64,000 bases of DNA from Pseudomonas alkylphenolica (GCF_000746525.1 NZ_CP009048.1:471001-535000), one strand, 5' to 3'; shown: positions 50,972-61,081, numbered from the stretch's first letter. Numbers and translations: made by a program. The notes: generated by a model from the sequence alone, not told the origin.

Positions 50972-52021
50972 ATGGATATCAAGAGCGCGCTCAGCCGCAT
51001 CGTCGGCCACCTGGACCTGAGCACTGAAGAAATGCGCGATGTGATGCGCGAGATCATGACCGGCCAGTGCAGTGAAGCGCAGATCGGTGCCTTCATGATG
51101 GGCATGCGCATGAAGAGCGAAAGCATCGACGAAATCGTCGGCGCGGTGTCGGCGATGCGCGAGCTGGCCGACAAGGTCGAACTCAATACCCTGGATCAAG
51201 TGGTCGATGTGGTCGGCACCGGTGGAGATGGCGCAAACATCTTCAACGTCTCCACCGCTTCGGCCTTCGTTGTAGCCGCCGCCGGTTGCACCGTGGCCAA
51301 GCATGGTAACCGTGCCGTTTCGGGCAAAAGCGGCAGCGCCGACCTGCTCGAAGCTGCCGGCATCTACCTGAACCTGACGCCCGTGCAGGTTGCCCGTTGC
51401 ATCGACAGCGTCGGCATCGGCTTCATGTTTGCCCAGACCCACCACAAGGCGATGAAACATGCCGCCGGCCCACGTCGTGATCTGGGCTTGCGCACCTTGT
51501 TCAACATGCTTGGCCCGCTTACGAATCCGGCCGGTGTGAAGCACCAGGTGGTCGGTGTGTTCACCCAGGCCCTGTGCCGTCCGTTGGCCGAAGTGCTGCA
51601 GCGGCTGGGCAGCAAGCATGTGCTGGTGGTGCACTCCAAGGATGGTCTGGACGAATTCAGCCTGGCCGCGCCGACTTTCGTTGCTGAGCTCAAGAATGAC
51701 CAGATTACCGAGTACTGGGTCGAGCCCGAAGATCTCGGCATGAAGAGCCAGAGCCTGCATGGCCTGGCGGTCGAGAGCCCGGAAAAGTCGCTGGAATTGA
51801 TCCGCGATGCATTGGGGCGGCGCAAGACCGAGAATGGCCAAAAGGCTGCGGAAATGATCGTGCTCAATGCCGGTGCCGCGCTGTACGCCGCCGATCACGC
51901 CATGACCCTCAAGCAAGGCGTCGAGCTTGCCCACGACGCACTGCACACCGGCCTTGCCCGGGAAAAACTCGAAGAGCTGGGCGCTTTCACCGCCGTATTC
52001 AAGCTGGAGAATGAAGGATGA
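50972..52021 (+). CDS. trpD: Anthranilate phosphoribosyltransferase TrpD
   Basis: A 349-residue enzyme that joins anthranilate and PRPP. The PRPP-binding glycine-rich loop is [35 protein letters not shown] is the anthranilate-site segment, and [14 protein letters not shown] follows. It stands alone here, not fused to TrpG as in enteric bacteria. It overlaps trpC by four bases. Confidence 0.97.
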   Translation: MDIKSALSRIVGHLDLSTEEMRDVMREIMTGQCSEAQIGAFMMGMRMKSESIDEIVGAVSAMRELADKVELNTLDQVVDVVGTGGDGANIFNVSTASAFVVAAAGCTVAKHGNRAVSGKSGSADLLEAAGIYLNLTPVQVARCIDSVGIGFMFAQTHHKAMKHAAGPRRDLGLRTLFNMLGPLTNPAGVKHQVVGVFTQALCRPLAEVLQRLGSKHVLVVHSKDGLDEFSLAAPTFVAELKNDQITEYWVEPEDLGMKSQSLHGLAVESPEKSLELIRDALGRRKTENGQKAAEMIVLNAGAALYAADHAMTLKQGVELAHDALHTGLAREKLEELGAFTAVFKLENEG

Positions 52022-52854
52022 GTGTACCGACGGTTCTGGAAAACATTCTCGCGCGCAAGGTTCAGGAAGTTGCCGAGCGCAGCGCCCGGGTCAGCCTCGC
52101 CGAGCTTGAGCGCCTGGCTGCCGCCGCCGATGCACCACGCGGTTTTGCCAAGGCGCTGATCGAACAGGCCAAGCGTAAACAGCCTGCAGTCATCGCCGAG
52201 ATCAAGAAGGCTTCGCCGAGCAAGGGTGTGATCCGCGAAAATTTCGTGCCGGCCGAAATCGCCGTCAGCTACGAAAAAGGTGGTGCGACCTGTCTGTCGG
52301 TGCTCACTGACGTCGACTATTTCCAGGGGGCCGATGCCTACCTGCAGCAAGCCCGTGCGGCGTGCAAGCTGCCGGTGATCCGCAAGGACTTCATGATCGA
52401 TCCGTACCAGATCGTCGAAGCCCGTGCCCTGGGCGCCGACTGTGTGCTGTTGATCGTTTCGGCGCTGGATGATGTGAAGATGGCCGAGCTGGCTGCCACC
52501 GCGAAAAGCGTCGGTCTCGATGTGCTGGTTGAGGTACACGACGGCGATGAGCTGGAGCGCGCGCTGAAAACCCTCGACACCCCGCTGGTCGGCGTCAACA
52601 ACCGCAACCTGCATACCTTTGAGGTCAGCCTGGAAACCACCCTCGACCTGCTGCCGCGGATTCCTCGCGACCGTCTGGCGATTACCGAGAGCGGTATTCT
52701 CAATCGCGCGGATGTCGAGCTGATGGAAATCAACGAGGTCTACTCGTTCCTGGTCGGTGAAGCTTTCATGCGCGCCGAGCATCCGGGGCTGGAGTTGCAG
52801 CGTCTGTTCTTCCCTGAGCGCGCCGTGCAGAATCCGGTGCACGGACTGGACTGA
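52018..52854 (+). CDS. trpC: Indole-3-glycerol-phosphate synthase TrpC
   Basis: A 278-residue TIM-barrel enzyme for the ring-closure step of Trp synthesis. [19 protein letters not shown] and the [10 protein letters not shown] segment hold the catalytic Lys and Glu residues; [14 protein letters not shown] and ITESGI complete the phosphate site. It is not fused to TrpF, as usual in Pseudomonas. Last gene of trpGDC, closed by a terminator. Confidence 0.97.
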   Translation: MSVPTVLENILARKVQEVAERSARVSLAELERLAAAADAPRGFAKALIEQAKRKQPAVIAEIKKASPSKGVIRENFVPAEIAVSYEKGGATCLSVLTDVDYFQGADAYLQQARAACKLPVIRKDFMIDPYQIVEARALGADCVLLIVSALDDVKMAELAATAKSVGLDVLVEVHDGDELERALKTLDTPLVGVNNRNLHTFEVSLETTLDLLPRIPRDRLAITESGILNRADVELMEINEVYSFLVGEAFMRAEHPGLELQRLFFPERAVQNPVHGLD

Positions 52855-52865
52855 TTCGACTCTGA

Positions 52866-52887
52866 AGCCGGCATTGCCGGCTTTTTT
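52866..52887 (+). terminator. Terminator of trpGDC
   Basis: AGCCGGC (52866-52872) pairs with GCCGGCT (52876-52882) around ATT and is followed by six Ts. It lies 12 bases after trpC and 21 before the next ATG. Confidence 0.9.
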
Positions 52888-52907
52888 GTATCTACAAGGT
52901 TATTGCG

Positions 52908-53612
52908 ATGACTGATCAATTAGTGGATGTGACTGTCGAGGCCGGGCTGCATGCCGAGCAGGATCTGCTGGCAGCAGTGTGCAAGGGCGAAAAGGACTAT
53001 GGCCTGTTGTTCTGGCGCCCGACCGATCATGCCCTGGTCATGCCGCGGCGCATGAGTCGTCTTGAAGGCTTCGAGGCGGCCTGTGCCGAGCTGGCGGTTG
53101 CCGGATGGCCGGTGTTGTTGCGCGAAACAGGTGGCGAGCCGGTGCCGCAATCGCCCGCGGTGATCAATATCGCGCTGATCTATGTGGCCCCTCGCAGTGA
53201 AGGCGACCACGGCCGAATCGAAAATGCCTACGAACGCCTGTGCCTGCCTTTGTGCGATGTGTTGCGTGAATGGGGCGGACTGGCCTCGGTAGGCGAAATC
53301 GAAGGGGCGTTCTGTGACGGTCGCTACAACGTCAATCTCAATGGCCGCAAACTGGTAGGCACGGCCCAGCGCTGGCGCCAGGGGCTGGGCGGCAAGCGTC
53401 CAGTGGTGCTGGTGCACGGCGCATTGTTGTTGGATAACGAGCGCGAGTCGATGGTGGCTGCGGTCAACCGCTTCAACGAATGTTGCGAGCTGGAGCAGCG
53501 TTGCCTGGCCGACAGCCATATCGCCCTGCACGAGGTGGTGCCCGAGGCGCCTTTGCTCGAGCGCCTCGGCCAGGCTTACGCTGAAGTGATCGAAGGCATC
53601 GCCCGCGACTAG
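52908..53612 (+). CDS. Lipoate-protein-ligase-like (BPL/LPL fold) protein
   Basis: A 234-residue protein. The order of motifs resembles lipoate/octanoyl-transfer enzymes: [20 protein letters not shown] stands in place of the ligase RRxGGGAVxHxxGxLN block, and [20 protein letters not shown] carries the catalytic-type Lys. The His of the glycine block is missing, so the substrate may differ from lipoate. I infer a cofactor-attachment role; the family is likely but the reaction is not. A terminator separates it from trpC. Its stop overlaps the convergent vfr stop (CTAG). Confidence 0.75.
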   Translation: MTDQLVDVTVEAGLHAEQDLLAAVCKGEKDYGLLFWRPTDHALVMPRRMSRLEGFEAACAELAVAGWPVLLRETGGEPVPQSPAVINIALIYVAPRSEGDHGRIENAYERLCLPLCDVLREWGGLASVGEIEGAFCDGRYNVNLNGRKLVGTAQRWRQGLGGKRPVVLVHGALLLDNERESMVAAVNRFNECCELEQRCLADSHIALHEVVPEAPLLERLGQAYAEVIEGIARD

Positions 53613-54253
53613 CGGGTGCCGAAGACCACCATGGTCTTGCCCTTGACGTGTACCAGGCTGCGTTCCTCAAGATCCTTGAGGACGCGGCCGACCATCTCCC
53701 GTGAACAACCGACGATACGACCGATCTCCTGACGGGTGATCTTGATCTGCATGCCGTCGGGGTGGGTCATCGCATCGGGTTGTTTGCACAGCTCCAGCAA
53801 GCAGCGGGCAACGCGTCCGGTGACATCGAAAAACGCCAGGTCACCGACTTTGCGCGTGGTGTTGCGCAGTCGCTGGGCCATCTGGCTGCCCAATGCATAG
53901 AGAATGTCGGGGTCCTGACGAGCCAGTTCGCGGAATTTCTCATAGCTGATTTCCGCTACTTCACATTCGCTCTTTGCCCGTACCCAGGCACTGCGCTGAT
54001 GTTCCTGGCCGGCAGGTTCGAACAGGCCCAGCTCGCCAAAGAAATCACCGCTGTTGAGGTAGGCAATGATCATCTCATGGCCATCGTCATCCTCGATCAG
54101 GATCGTCACTGAGCCTTTGACGATAAATGACAGGCTATCGGCTTTATCACCGGCGCAGATGATATTGCTCTTGGCCGCAAAGCGCCGCCGTTGGCAATGG
54201 GCGAGTAGCTTGTCGATGTTCTTGATCTTGGCTGGAAGGGCTGAGGCAACCAT
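53609..54253 (-). CDS. vfr: cAMP receptor-type regulator Vfr (Crp family)
   Basis: A 214-residue regulator. The N-terminal cyclic-nucleotide domain has the phosphate-binding cassette [20 protein letters not shown] (near residues 71-90). The C-terminal winged helix has [20 protein letters not shown]. In P. aeruginosa Vfr controls virulence and quorum sensing; P. putida Crp is a close homologue with tighter cAMP binding and a narrower role. Divergent from the OsmC gene. Confidence 0.95.
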   Translation of the reverse strand: MVASALPAKIKNIDKLLAHCQRRRFAAKSNIICAGDKADSLSFIVKGSVTILIEDDDGHEMIIAYLNSGDFFGELGLFEPAGQEHQRSAWVRAKSECEVAEISYEKFRELARQDPDILYALGSQMAQRLRNTTRKVGDLAFFDVTGRVARCLLELCKQPDAMTHPDGMQIKITRQEIGRIVGCSREMVGRVLKDLEERSLVHVKGKTMVVFGTR

Positions 54254-54350
54254 GGCTGAATCCCGGAAAGAGGCAACGCTTGTACACTTTTATAGGTAGT
54301 CTGGCGACGCGCGCCAGTGATTTGGCGTCAGCTTATCAGACACTTGTTGT

Positions 54351-54366
54351 TATATCGGCAGATATA
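54351..54366. promoter_or_regulatory. Palindrome in the vfr-osmC divergent region
   Basis: TATATC-GGCA-GATATA (54351-54366) is a perfect 6-bp-arm inverted repeat 73 bases before the OsmC start and 98 before vfr. It could be an operator for either gene. It does not match a Crp site (TGTGA-N6-TCACA). Confidence 0.4.
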
Positions 54367-54438
54367 CTCGCACGCTTGAGCTTTTCCGCGGGCGCTTCAG
54401 GGTCTAAGCTGGCAGCCTTTTTAAGCAAGGGAGTCCGG

Positions 54439-54864
54439 ATGATGAAGGCGCGTATCCAGTGGGCAGGTGAAGCCATGTTTCTCGGCGAATCGGGCAGTGG
54501 CCATGTCGTGGTCATGGACGGCCCACCCGAGGCAGGCGGGCGTAACCTGGGTGTACGGCCGATGGAAATGCTCTTGCTGGGCCTGGGTGGCTGCAGCAAC
54601 TTCGATGTGGTCAGCATCCTGAAAAAATCCCGTCAGGCGGTGGAAAGCTGCGAAGCCTTCCTTGAAGCCGAACGCGCCAGCGAAGATCCCAAGGTGTTTA
54701 CCAAGATCCACCTGAATTTCGTGGTCAAAGGCCGCGGGCTCAAGGACGCTCAAGTGAAGCGCGCCGTAGAGCTGTCGGCAGAAAAATATTGCTCGGCGTC
54801 GATCATGCTGGGTCGTGCCGGTGTTGAGATCACCCATAGCTACGAGATTGTCGAACTCGGCTGA
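54439..54864 (+). CDS. OsmC/YhfA-family protein
   Basis: A 141-residue OsmC-like protein. Two adjacent ATGs (54439, 54442) are possible, with AAGGGAG at 54427-54433. RPMEMLLLGLGGCSNFDVVSIL carries the first redox Cys, and KYCSASIMLGRAGVEITHSY the second, as in OsmC/YhfA peroxide-reducing proteins. The gene is next to vfr, an association also known for crp and yhfA in E. coli. Confidence 0.92.
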   Translation: MMKARIQWAGEAMFLGESGSGHVVVMDGPPEAGGRNLGVRPMEMLLLGLGGCSNFDVVSILKKSRQAVESCEAFLEAERASEDPKVFTKIHLNFVVKGRGLKDAQVKRAVELSAEKYCSASIMLGRAGVEITHSYEIVELG

Positions 54865-54873
54865 TTTATGTCA

Positions 54874-54920
54874 TCGCGGGGCAAGCCCGCTCCTACTGTG
54901 GGAGCGGGCTTGCCCCGCGA
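54874..54920. repeat. Inverted pair of REP elements
   Basis: TCGCGGGGCAAGCCCGCTCC (54874-54896) and its complement (54898-54920) are separated by one base, forming one long hairpin between the convergent OsmC and DUF2157 genes. Confidence 0.9.
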
Positions 54921-54928
54921 TCAATGAA

Positions 54929-55969
54929 TCAACGGCGCAGCCCAGGCAGCAGTTGCTCCAGCCCCTTGGGTAGTAGCGCGCGCAAGCGTCGACTCAGATC
55001 TTCACGGTGTCTCTGATAAAGCAGCCCGAGCGCAATAACGCCCAGGCCGATCAGGCTCAGTATCAGCGGGAACAGCAGGGAGTCTTCAAAGACTTCGTAC
55101 GACAGGTAGCCCAGGTATGCTGCCACGCCCATGGCGCCAAAGACCATGAACATCGGTCTGCGAAGCAATACCGCCAAGCCCATCAGGCCGAGGTTGATCA
55201 GGCAGTAAAAGGCTTTGCCCAGCTGGCTGTCGCTTTCCATCAGGCTCAACCCCAGCCAGAAGGCCAGAAGACCGGCAAGGTATCCCCAGAAGGCAAAGTC
55301 CTGGCGGGTGCGGCCATCGATCACCAGGAATACAGCCAGCACTACCAGGCCGAACCACAACGACACGGCAAGGCGCTGTTCCCAGTTGAAGGTATGACCG
55401 TAGAACCATTCGCTCAGGTCCATGGACATGAACCACAGGGCCAGGGCGATCGGCATGACGATAAAAGGGAAGGGGATCACCCGCAGCATCAGCAAACCGG
55501 CGACAACCGTTGCCGCTTCCATCAGCAGCCAGCCACCTTGCACATAGGTGTAGTAGTTGTGGTAACCGGTCTGGGTGTCGTCAAGCGGCCAGAAACCGGT
55601 GAGCCGCTCCACTGCGAACACCGCCAGAGGCACAATACTGACTGCAACTGCGCCGAGCACACCGGCAGGGATGATCTGCCCGCGGCGTTGCATGAATAAC
55701 CCACCCAGAGTCAGAACGGCAATGTAGGCCACGGCGATCAGCAGCAAAGCACTGTCGCCGATACGCATCCAGGCCTCGTTGAGCAGCCAGCCCATGGCGG
55801 CCATGATCAGCAGTGCGCCGAGGTAGAACGCCACATGAGCCAGCTGGAAGCTAGCCTGCGTGCTCGGTTGGTGCTTGAGAAACTCAAGCAGGGCCTGGTC
55901 CTGGCCCGGGTTCAGAACGCCTGCGCTCACTGCGCGGGCCAGGTCCTTGGCATCGAAGCGTTCCGCCAT
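54929..55969 (-). CDS. DUF2157 multi-span membrane protein
   Basis: A 346-residue protein. A soluble N-terminal segment (about 60 residues) precedes roughly ten hydrophobic segments. The DUF2157 signature is in the first half. There is no recognised catalytic motif. It lies eight bases downstream of coq7, in the same direction. Function unknown. Confidence 0.85.
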   Translation of the reverse strand: MAERFDAKDLARAVSAGVLNPGQDQALLEFLKHQPSTQASFQLAHVAFYLGALLIMAAMGWLLNEAWMRIGDSALLLIAVAYIAVLTLGGLFMQRRGQIIPAGVLGAVAVSIVPLAVFAVERLTGFWPLDDTQTGYHNYYTYVQGGWLLMEAATVVAGLLMLRVIPFPFIVMPIALALWFMSMDLSEWFYGHTFNWEQRLAVSLWFGLVVLAVFLVIDGRTRQDFAFWGYLAGLLAFWLGLSLMESDSQLGKAFYCLINLGLMGLAVLLRRPMFMVFGAMGVAAYLGYLSYEVFEDSLLFPLILSLIGLGVIALGLLYQRHREDLSRRLRALLPKGLEQLLPGLRR

Positions 55970-55977
55970 GGCATGTC

Positions 55978-56625
55978 CTAGATACGGTAGGTACTTTTGG
56001 TCATGACCTTGGCCATCAGGCTCATGCCAAAACGCACGGGGGCAGGGAAGCGGAAGCCGCCAGCCTCCAGGGCTGATTCGGCGTGCTGTTCTTCGTCGAC
56101 GCGCATCTGTTCAAGGATAGCCCGGGATTTTTCATCTTCGCTCGGAATCTGCTCCAGGTGCTCGTCCAGGTGCTTGCACACCTGATGCTCGGTGGCGGCA
56201 ACAAAACCCAGGCTGACCTTGTCGCTGACCAGACCGGCCAGTGCGCCGATGCCAAACGACATGCCGTAGAACAGTGGATTGAGTACGCTTGGGTGACTAC
56301 CGAGCTGACGGATACGCTGTTCGCACCAGGCCAGGTGATCAATCTCTTCTTCGGCCGCGTGCTCCATGGCCTTGCGCACTTGTGGCAGCTTGGCGGTCAG
56401 GGCCTGACCCTGATACAGCGCCTGCGCGCAGACTTCACCGGTATGGTTGATACGCATGAGGCCGGCCACGTGGCGGGTCTGGGTATCGTCCAGGGTGACA
56501 TCCGGCTGGATGATGGCCGGTGACGGGCGGGATGGTTGGCCGCTGAAGGGCAGCAAGGTGCGCATGGCGGTATCGGCCTGCAGCAACAAGCGGTCGAGCG
56601 GCGAATAGTGACGTTCGGTAGCCAT
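55978..56625 (-). CDS. coq7: 2-polyprenyl-3-methyl-6-methoxy-1,4-benzoquinone monooxygenase Coq7
   Basis: A 215-residue di-iron protein of ubiquinone synthesis, hydroxylating C6. The two EXXH-type ligand motifs appear as [14 protein letters not shown] (near 92-105) and [13 protein letters not shown] (near 181-193), with further Glu residues at [12 protein letters not shown] and [18 protein letters not shown] at 56625 ([13 protein letters not shown]) is the family-like start. Pseudomonads use Coq7 in place of UbiF. Confidence 0.95.
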   Translation of the reverse strand: MATERHYSPLDRLLLQADTAMRTLLPFSGQPSRPSPAIIQPDVTLDDTQTRHVAGLMRINHTGEVCAQALYQGQALTAKLPQVRKAMEHAAEEEIDHLAWCEQRIRQLGSHPSVLNPLFYGMSFGIGALAGLVSDKVSLGFVAATEHQVCKHLDEHLEQIPSEDEKSRAILEQMRVDEEQHAESALEAGGFRFPAPVRFGMSLMAKVMTKSTYRI

Positions 56626-56690
56626 CGGGCACCTCCGCAAGAATGTGCCCGACAGTTTACCGCAATCGAGGTGATCGGGCTTGCCCTGGA

Positions 56691-57029
56691 TCAGCCCGGC
56701 GGCCAGTGCATCTGACGCTGACCCAGTACGTGCATATGGATGTGGTAGACCGTTTGGCCGCCCAGTTCATTGCAGTTCATGACTACGCGGAAACCGTCTT
56801 CACAGCCCAGTTCCTTGGCCAGCCGCTGGGCAGTGAACAGGATGTGTCCAGCCAGGCCCTTGTCGTCTTCGGTCAGATCATTGAGTGTGCGGATAGGCTT
56901 TTTCGGGATGACCAGAAAATGCACCGGCGCCTGTGGGGCGATATCGTGGAAGGCCAGAACCTGGTCGTCCTCGTAGATGATCTTGGCCGGGATTTCCCGG
57001 TTGATGATCTTGGTGAACAGAGTTTCCAC
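56691..57029 (-). CDS. HIT-family nucleotide-binding hydrolase
   Basis: A 112-residue HIT protein of the HinT type, which hydrolyses AMP-lysine-like phosphoramidates. The triad motif is [12 protein letters not shown] at 57029 gives the family start METLFTKII, with GGAG at about 10 bases upstream; longer starts are not family-like. Its N-terminal CIFCKI-type cysteines are replaced by LFTKI, so zinc binding there is lost, as in many HinTs. Confidence 0.93.
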   Translation of the reverse strand: METLFTKIINREIPAKIIYEDDQVLAFHDIAPQAPVHFLVIPKKPIRTLNDLTEDDKGLAGHILFTAQRLAKELGCEDGFRVVMNCNELGGQTVYHIHMHVLGQRQMHWPPG

Positions 57030-57054
57030 TACGGTTGCTCCATGTGAGGGATCG

Positions 57055-57091
57055 GGCCTGAGTGTACTCAGGCTGGGTATCGACGCCCAGC
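57055..57091. repeat. Two overlapping hairpins after the SDR gene
   Basis: GCCTGAG-TGTA-CTCAGGC (57055-57072 region) and GGCTGGG/CCCAGCC (about 57070-57091) lie between the SDR stop and the HIT start, read leftward. They share a few bases and so compete. They may end the SDR transcript. Confidence 0.5.
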
Positions 57092-57100
57092 CCCGCGCGT

Positions 57101-57874
57101 TCAGCGTGGGCAATAGGCTTGATTGATGGCGCCCGCCAGCTTGCGGGTCATCCAGCGCGACAGCAGGCGTGGGCTGAATGCCAGCCAGCGGTTGCGCCGA
57201 CCGGGAATGATCAGCGCACGGTTCTTGTCCAGGGCGCGCACGGTGTACAGGGCGACTTCCTCGGGACTCAGGCAGCGCTTGCCCTTTTCCAGGCGCGGGA
57301 TGCGCCGCAACGGCGAGCGGACCGGGCCTGGGCAGAGCACCGAAACCTTGATGCCGGTGCGTTTGAGTTCTTCACGCAAACCTTCGGAGAAGTGCAATAC
57401 ATACGCCTTGCTCGCCGCATAGCTGCTCATCCATGGCCCTGGAGCAAAGGCTGAGAGGGATGCGACATTGAGGATCTGCCCGCCACCCTGGACGGCCATG
57501 GCATTGCCTAGCGCATGGCAAAGTCGGGTCAGGGCGAGAATGTTCACTTCGATCAGGTCCTGCTCGTCGCCCCATTCCTGGGCCAGGAACGGCCCGTAGG
57601 AGCGAATGCCGGCGCAGTTGACCAGCAGGTCGATGTGGCGCTCGCTTTCTTCAAGTTCCAGCAGGAAACCGGACAGTCGCAGTGGTTCGCCCAGATCGCA
57701 GGCGCGAAACAGCACTTCGACGCCAAAACGCTGGGTCAGCTCGATGGCGATGCTTTCCAGTGGGTCACGCTGGCGGGCCACCAGGATCAGATTGCGTCCC
57801 CGACGTGCCAGCGCCTCGGCCAGTGCCAGGCCCAGGCCGCTGGAGGCACCGGTGATCATGGCGTAACGGGTCAT
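57101..57874 (-). CDS. Short-chain dehydrogenase/reductase
   Basis: A 257-residue SDR. The NAD(P) motif GASSGLGLA is near residue 8, NCAGI marks the core, and the active-site Y-x-x-x-K is YAASKAYV (Tyr near 150), with CPGPVRSP after it. Arg residues after strand 2 (VARQRD) suggest NADP. Substrate unknown. Confidence 0.92.
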   Translation of the reverse strand: MTRYAMITGASSGLGLALAEALARRGRNLILVARQRDPLESIAIELTQRFGVEVLFRACDLGEPLRLSGFLLELEESERHIDLLVNCAGIRSYGPFLAQEWGDEQDLIEVNILALTRLCHALGNAMAVQGGGQILNVASLSAFAPGPWMSSYAASKAYVLHFSEGLREELKRTGIKVSVLCPGPVRSPLRRIPRLEKGKRCLSPEEVALYTVRALDKNRALIIPGRRNRWLAFSPRLLSRWMTRKLAGAINQAYCPR

Positions 57875-57949
57875 GCAGTTCTCCAGTCTGGAAGGGAGGC
57901 CAAAGCGCCCAGTTTACAGGTACGGCGTCGGGCGTGCTGCTGGCTGGCG

Positions 57950-58411
57950 CTAGAATCCGCCCTTGGTGGCAGCGATGCCGATAAAACCCAGGATTAGTAC
58001 TGGCCACAGGCAGGCCAGGCCCCGTTCTACTGAACTGTCGAGCGGTGGCACCGGGCCGAAGCGGTTGCTCGCTTGATTGCCTGGCAGCAGCACCAGTACC
58101 AGGACAAAGAAGTCGCCGACCCAAGGCATCAATGCCAGCCAGCAAAACCAGCCGCTCCAGTTCAGGTCGTGCAGGCGCTGGACAATCAGCAACATGCTGA
58201 GAATTCGGGCGATGAGCAAACCGGCAATCACCAGAAAACCGACCAGATCTGACGACACCGCGCTGGCCACCCAGGCCAGGACGACCAGGCCACTGATCGT
58301 TGCCACCGCCAGCGCGAAACTCCAGGCCAGCAGGCGAACCCGGCCGATCCGCCCCTTGGTGCTCATGAACTGCGGTTTGGTTGAGGTGGTGGCGATCAAG
58401 CTGTTGTTCAT
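57950..58411 (-). CDS. DUF805 membrane protein
   Basis: A 153-residue small membrane protein with four hydrophobic segments. The DUF805 features are present: RIGRVRLLAWSFAL near the start, and the QRLHDLNWSGWF motif midway. Function unknown; in the family, similar proteins are often stress-related. Confidence 0.85.
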   Translation of the reverse strand: MNNSLIATTSTKPQFMSTKGRIGRVRLLAWSFALAVATISGLVVLAWVASAVSSDLVGFLVIAGLLIARILSMLLIVQRLHDLNWSGWFCWLALMPWVGDFFVLVLVLLPGNQASNRFGPVPPLDSSVERGLACLWPVLILGFIGIAATKGGF

Positions 58412-58442
58412 GCGGGCTTCCTTTGCCGTGGTGCATCGTGGC

Positions 58443-59399
58443 TCAGCCCGGCCAGTGACGACTCAGGGCTGTGGCCGAGGCCTGTGCCTGGCGGTACTCG
58501 GCATCCAGGCTGGCGATCAGTTGCTCGACAGCGCACAGTTTGTCGATGGCGCCGACGCCTTGCCCTGCCGACCATACGGTCTTCCAGGCCTTGGCCTCAT
58601 CACTAATGGGTTTGAGTTTGGTTTCGGTGTGGCTGCGCAGGGCGGCCATGTCGAAACCGGCGTTTTCCAGGCTCTGGCGCATGAAGCTGGCAGGCACCCC
58701 GGAAACCGCAGCGGTGTGGATGATATCGGCTGCCTTGGCCGCTAGCATCATTTCTTTGTAGGGGCCTGGGGCCTGGCTTTCGTGAGTGGCGATAAAGCGG
58801 GTGCCCAGGTACGCCAGGTCTGCGCCGAGTAGCTGCGCGGCGAGAATTTCATGGCCGCGGTTGATGCAGCCGGCCAGCAGTAACGTCTTGTCGAAGAACT
58901 GGCGGATCTCGGCAATCAGCGCGAACGGGCTCCAGGTGCCCGCGTGGCCACCGGCACCGGCGGCGACAGCGATCAGTCCATCGACCCCGGCTTCAGCGGC
59001 TTTCTCGGCGTGGCGCCGGGTCGTTACGTCATGAAACACCAGACCGCCATAGCTGTGCACGGCATCGACCAGTTCCTTCACGGCACCGAGACTGGTGATG
59101 ACAATCGGCACCTTGTGTTCGACGCACAGTGCCAGGTCTGCGTGCAGGCGCGGATTACTCTGGTGCACGATCAGGTTGACCGCGTAGGGCGCAGGTTTGT
59201 CCGGGGCGGCCAGACCTGCCTCGATTTCCTCGAGCCAGGCCTTGAAGCCGCTACTGTCACGCTGGTTCAGCGCCGGGAAACTGCCGACGATCCCGTTGGC
59301 GCAACAGGCCAGCACCAGTTGCGGGTTGGAGATCAGAAACATGGGTGCCGCAACCACCGGCAGACGCAAGCGTTGTTCGAGCAGGGCAGGCAATGACAT
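58443..59399 (-). CDS. Nitronate monooxygenase family protein
   Basis: A 318-residue FMN-dependent TIM barrel related to 2-nitropropane dioxygenase. VVAAPMFLISNP forms the N-terminal FMN site, and GLIAVAAGAGGHAG and AYLGTRFIATHES are the phosphate-binding motifs. Members detoxify propionate-3-nitronate. The His of the active site appears within the HAG motif. Substrate is inferred. Confidence 0.92.
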   Translation of the reverse strand: MSLPALLEQRLRLPVVAAPMFLISNPQLVLACCANGIVGSFPALNQRDSSGFKAWLEEIEAGLAAPDKPAPYAVNLIVHQSNPRLHADLALCVEHKVPIVITSLGAVKELVDAVHSYGGLVFHDVTTRRHAEKAAEAGVDGLIAVAAGAGGHAGTWSPFALIAEIRQFFDKTLLLAGCINRGHEILAAQLLGADLAYLGTRFIATHESQAPGPYKEMMLAAKAADIIHTAAVSGVPASFMRQSLENAGFDMAALRSHTETKLKPISDEAKAWKTVWSAGQGVGAIDKLCAVEQLIASLDAEYRQAQASATALSRHWPG

Positions 59400-59432
59400 G
59401 GCAGGTATCCCGAGGCTGAGTAAGGGTTTAGG

Positions 59433-59858
59433 TTAGAACGGTTTGACCACCACCAGAATTACCACAGCCAGCAGGATCAGCACCGGTACTTCATTGAACC
59501 AGCGGTAGAACACGTGGCTTCGGGTGTTTTCGCCGCGGGCGAAGCGCTTGAGCTGGGCGCCGCACATGTGGTGATAACCGATCAGCAGGATCACCAGCGT
59601 GAGCTTGGCGTGCATCCAGCCCTGGCTGAGAAAGCTCGGGGTCAGGCTCATCAACCAGATACCGAAGACCAGCGTGGCGATCATCGAAGGCAGCATGATG
59701 CCGCGATACAGCTTGCGCTCCATGGTCACGAAGCGTTCCTGGCTGGTGCTGTCCTGGCTTTGCGCGTGGTAGACAAACAGGCGGGGCAGGTAGAACAGCC
59801 CGGCAAACCAGCAGACCACGCTGACGATATGCAGCGCTTTGATCCAGAGAAAAAGCAT
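59433..59858 (-). CDS. hemJ: Protoporphyrinogen IX oxidase HemJ (CopD-like membrane protein)
   Basis: A 141-residue protein with four membrane helices. The conserved HIVSVVCWFAGLFYLPRLFV with His10 and the WMHAKLTLVILLIGYH segment with Lys are the key HemJ residues. HemJ is the cofactor-dependent enzyme that replaces HemG/HemY in many proteobacteria. It lies divergent from argC. The family name is sound; enzyme activity rests on homology. Confidence 0.85.
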   Translation of the reverse strand: MLFLWIKALHIVSVVCWFAGLFYLPRLFVYHAQSQDSTSQERFVTMERKLYRGIMLPSMIATLVFGIWLMSLTPSFLSQGWMHAKLTLVILLIGYHHMCGAQLKRFARGENTRSHVFYRWFNEVPVLILLAVVILVVVKPF

Positions 59859-60000
59859 GGAGTTGAGTTCCTTCAGGGTTCACGGTCGTCAGATAGTAGA
59901 GGCTAGGCGCCTGGCGGGCCATCTCAACAGTTGTGGGCGTGTTTCAGGCCCCCTATTATCGTGGGCTTTCCTGTAGGTTCGTTGATAAGGGGCACGCGTT

Positions 60001-61035
60001 ATGGTCAAGGTCGGTATCGTTGGCGGCACGGGTTATACCGGGGTCGAGTTGCTGCGTCTGTTGGCACAGCATCCACAGGCTGAGGTGGCGGTAATCACTT
60101 CGCGTTCCGAAGCCGGCCTGGCGGTTGCCGACATGTACCCGAACCTGCGTGGCCATTACGACGGCCTGGCGTTCAGCGTGCCGGACGTGAAAACCCTGGC
60201 GGCCTGTGATGTGGTGTTCTTCGCCACCCCTCACGGTGTTGCCCATGCCCTGGCGGGCGAACTGTTGGCGGCAGGCACCAAGGTCATCGACCTGTCTGCT
60301 GACTTCCGTCTGCAGGATGCCGTTGAGTGGGCCAAATGGTATGGCCAGCCCCATGGCGCACCGGAACTGCTCAAAGATGCGGTCTATGGCCTGCCAGAAG
60401 TCAACCGCGAGCAGATTCGCCAGGCGCGCCTGATTGCCGTACCGGGTTGCTACCCTACCGCTACACAGCTGGGTTTCCTGCCATTGCTGGAAGCCGGTAT
60501 CGCTGACGCCTCGCGCTTGATCGCCGACTGCAAGTCGGGCGTGAGTGGTGCTGGTCGTGGCGCGGCGGTGGGTTCGCTGTTCTGTGAGGCCGGTGAAAGC
60601 ATGAAAGCCTACGCGGTCAAAGGTCACCGCCACCTGCCAGAGATTACCCAGGGCCTGCGCCGGGCGGCAGGGAGCGACGTCGGCCTGACCTTCGTTCCGC
60701 ACCTGACGCCGATGATCCGTGGCATTCATTCCACCCTGTACGCAACGGTTGCCGACACCTCGGTCGATCTGCAGGCGCTGTTCGAAAAACGCTATGCCGA
60801 TGAACCGTTCGTCGACGTGATGCCCGCCGGCAGCCACCCGGAAACCCGTAGCGTGCGCGGTGCAAACGTCTGCCGTATTGCCGTGCACCGGCCGCAGGGA
60901 GGTGACCTTGTTGTCGTGCTGTCAGTCATCGACAACCTGGTCAAAGGTGCGTCGGGCCAGGCCGTACAGAACCTCAACATCCTCTTCGGGCTGGATGAGC
61001 GCATGGGACTGTCGCATGCCGGCTTGCTGCCATAA
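60001..61035 (+). CDS. argC: N-acetyl-gamma-glutamyl-phosphate reductase ArgC
   Basis: A 344-residue dehydrogenase of arginine synthesis. The NADP motif [17 protein letters not shown] opens the protein, the catalytic Cys is C150 in [12 protein letters not shown], and KGHRHLPEI carries the second catalytic His. This is the longer type 1 form. It ends with a terminator before erpA. Confidence 0.97.
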   Translation: MVKVGIVGGTGYTGVELLRLLAQHPQAEVAVITSRSEAGLAVADMYPNLRGHYDGLAFSVPDVKTLAACDVVFFATPHGVAHALAGELLAAGTKVIDLSADFRLQDAVEWAKWYGQPHGAPELLKDAVYGLPEVNREQIRQARLIAVPGCYPTATQLGFLPLLEAGIADASRLIADCKSGVSGAGRGAAVGSLFCEAGESMKAYAVKGHRHLPEITQGLRRAAGSDVGLTFVPHLTPMIRGIHSTLYATVADTSVDLQALFEKRYADEPFVDVMPAGSHPETRSVRGANVCRIAVHRPQGGDLVVVLSVIDNLVKGASGQAVQNLNILFGLDERMGLSHAGLLP

Positions 61036-61053
61036 GTAGTGTTGCTGATAGCG

Positions 61054-61081
61054 GGCCCGCCTTGTGCGGGCCTTGTTGTTT
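61054..61081 (+). terminator. Terminator of argC
   Basis: GGCCCGC (61054-61060) pairs with GCGGGCC (61066-61072) around CTTGT and is followed by TTGTTGTTT. Confidence 0.85.
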
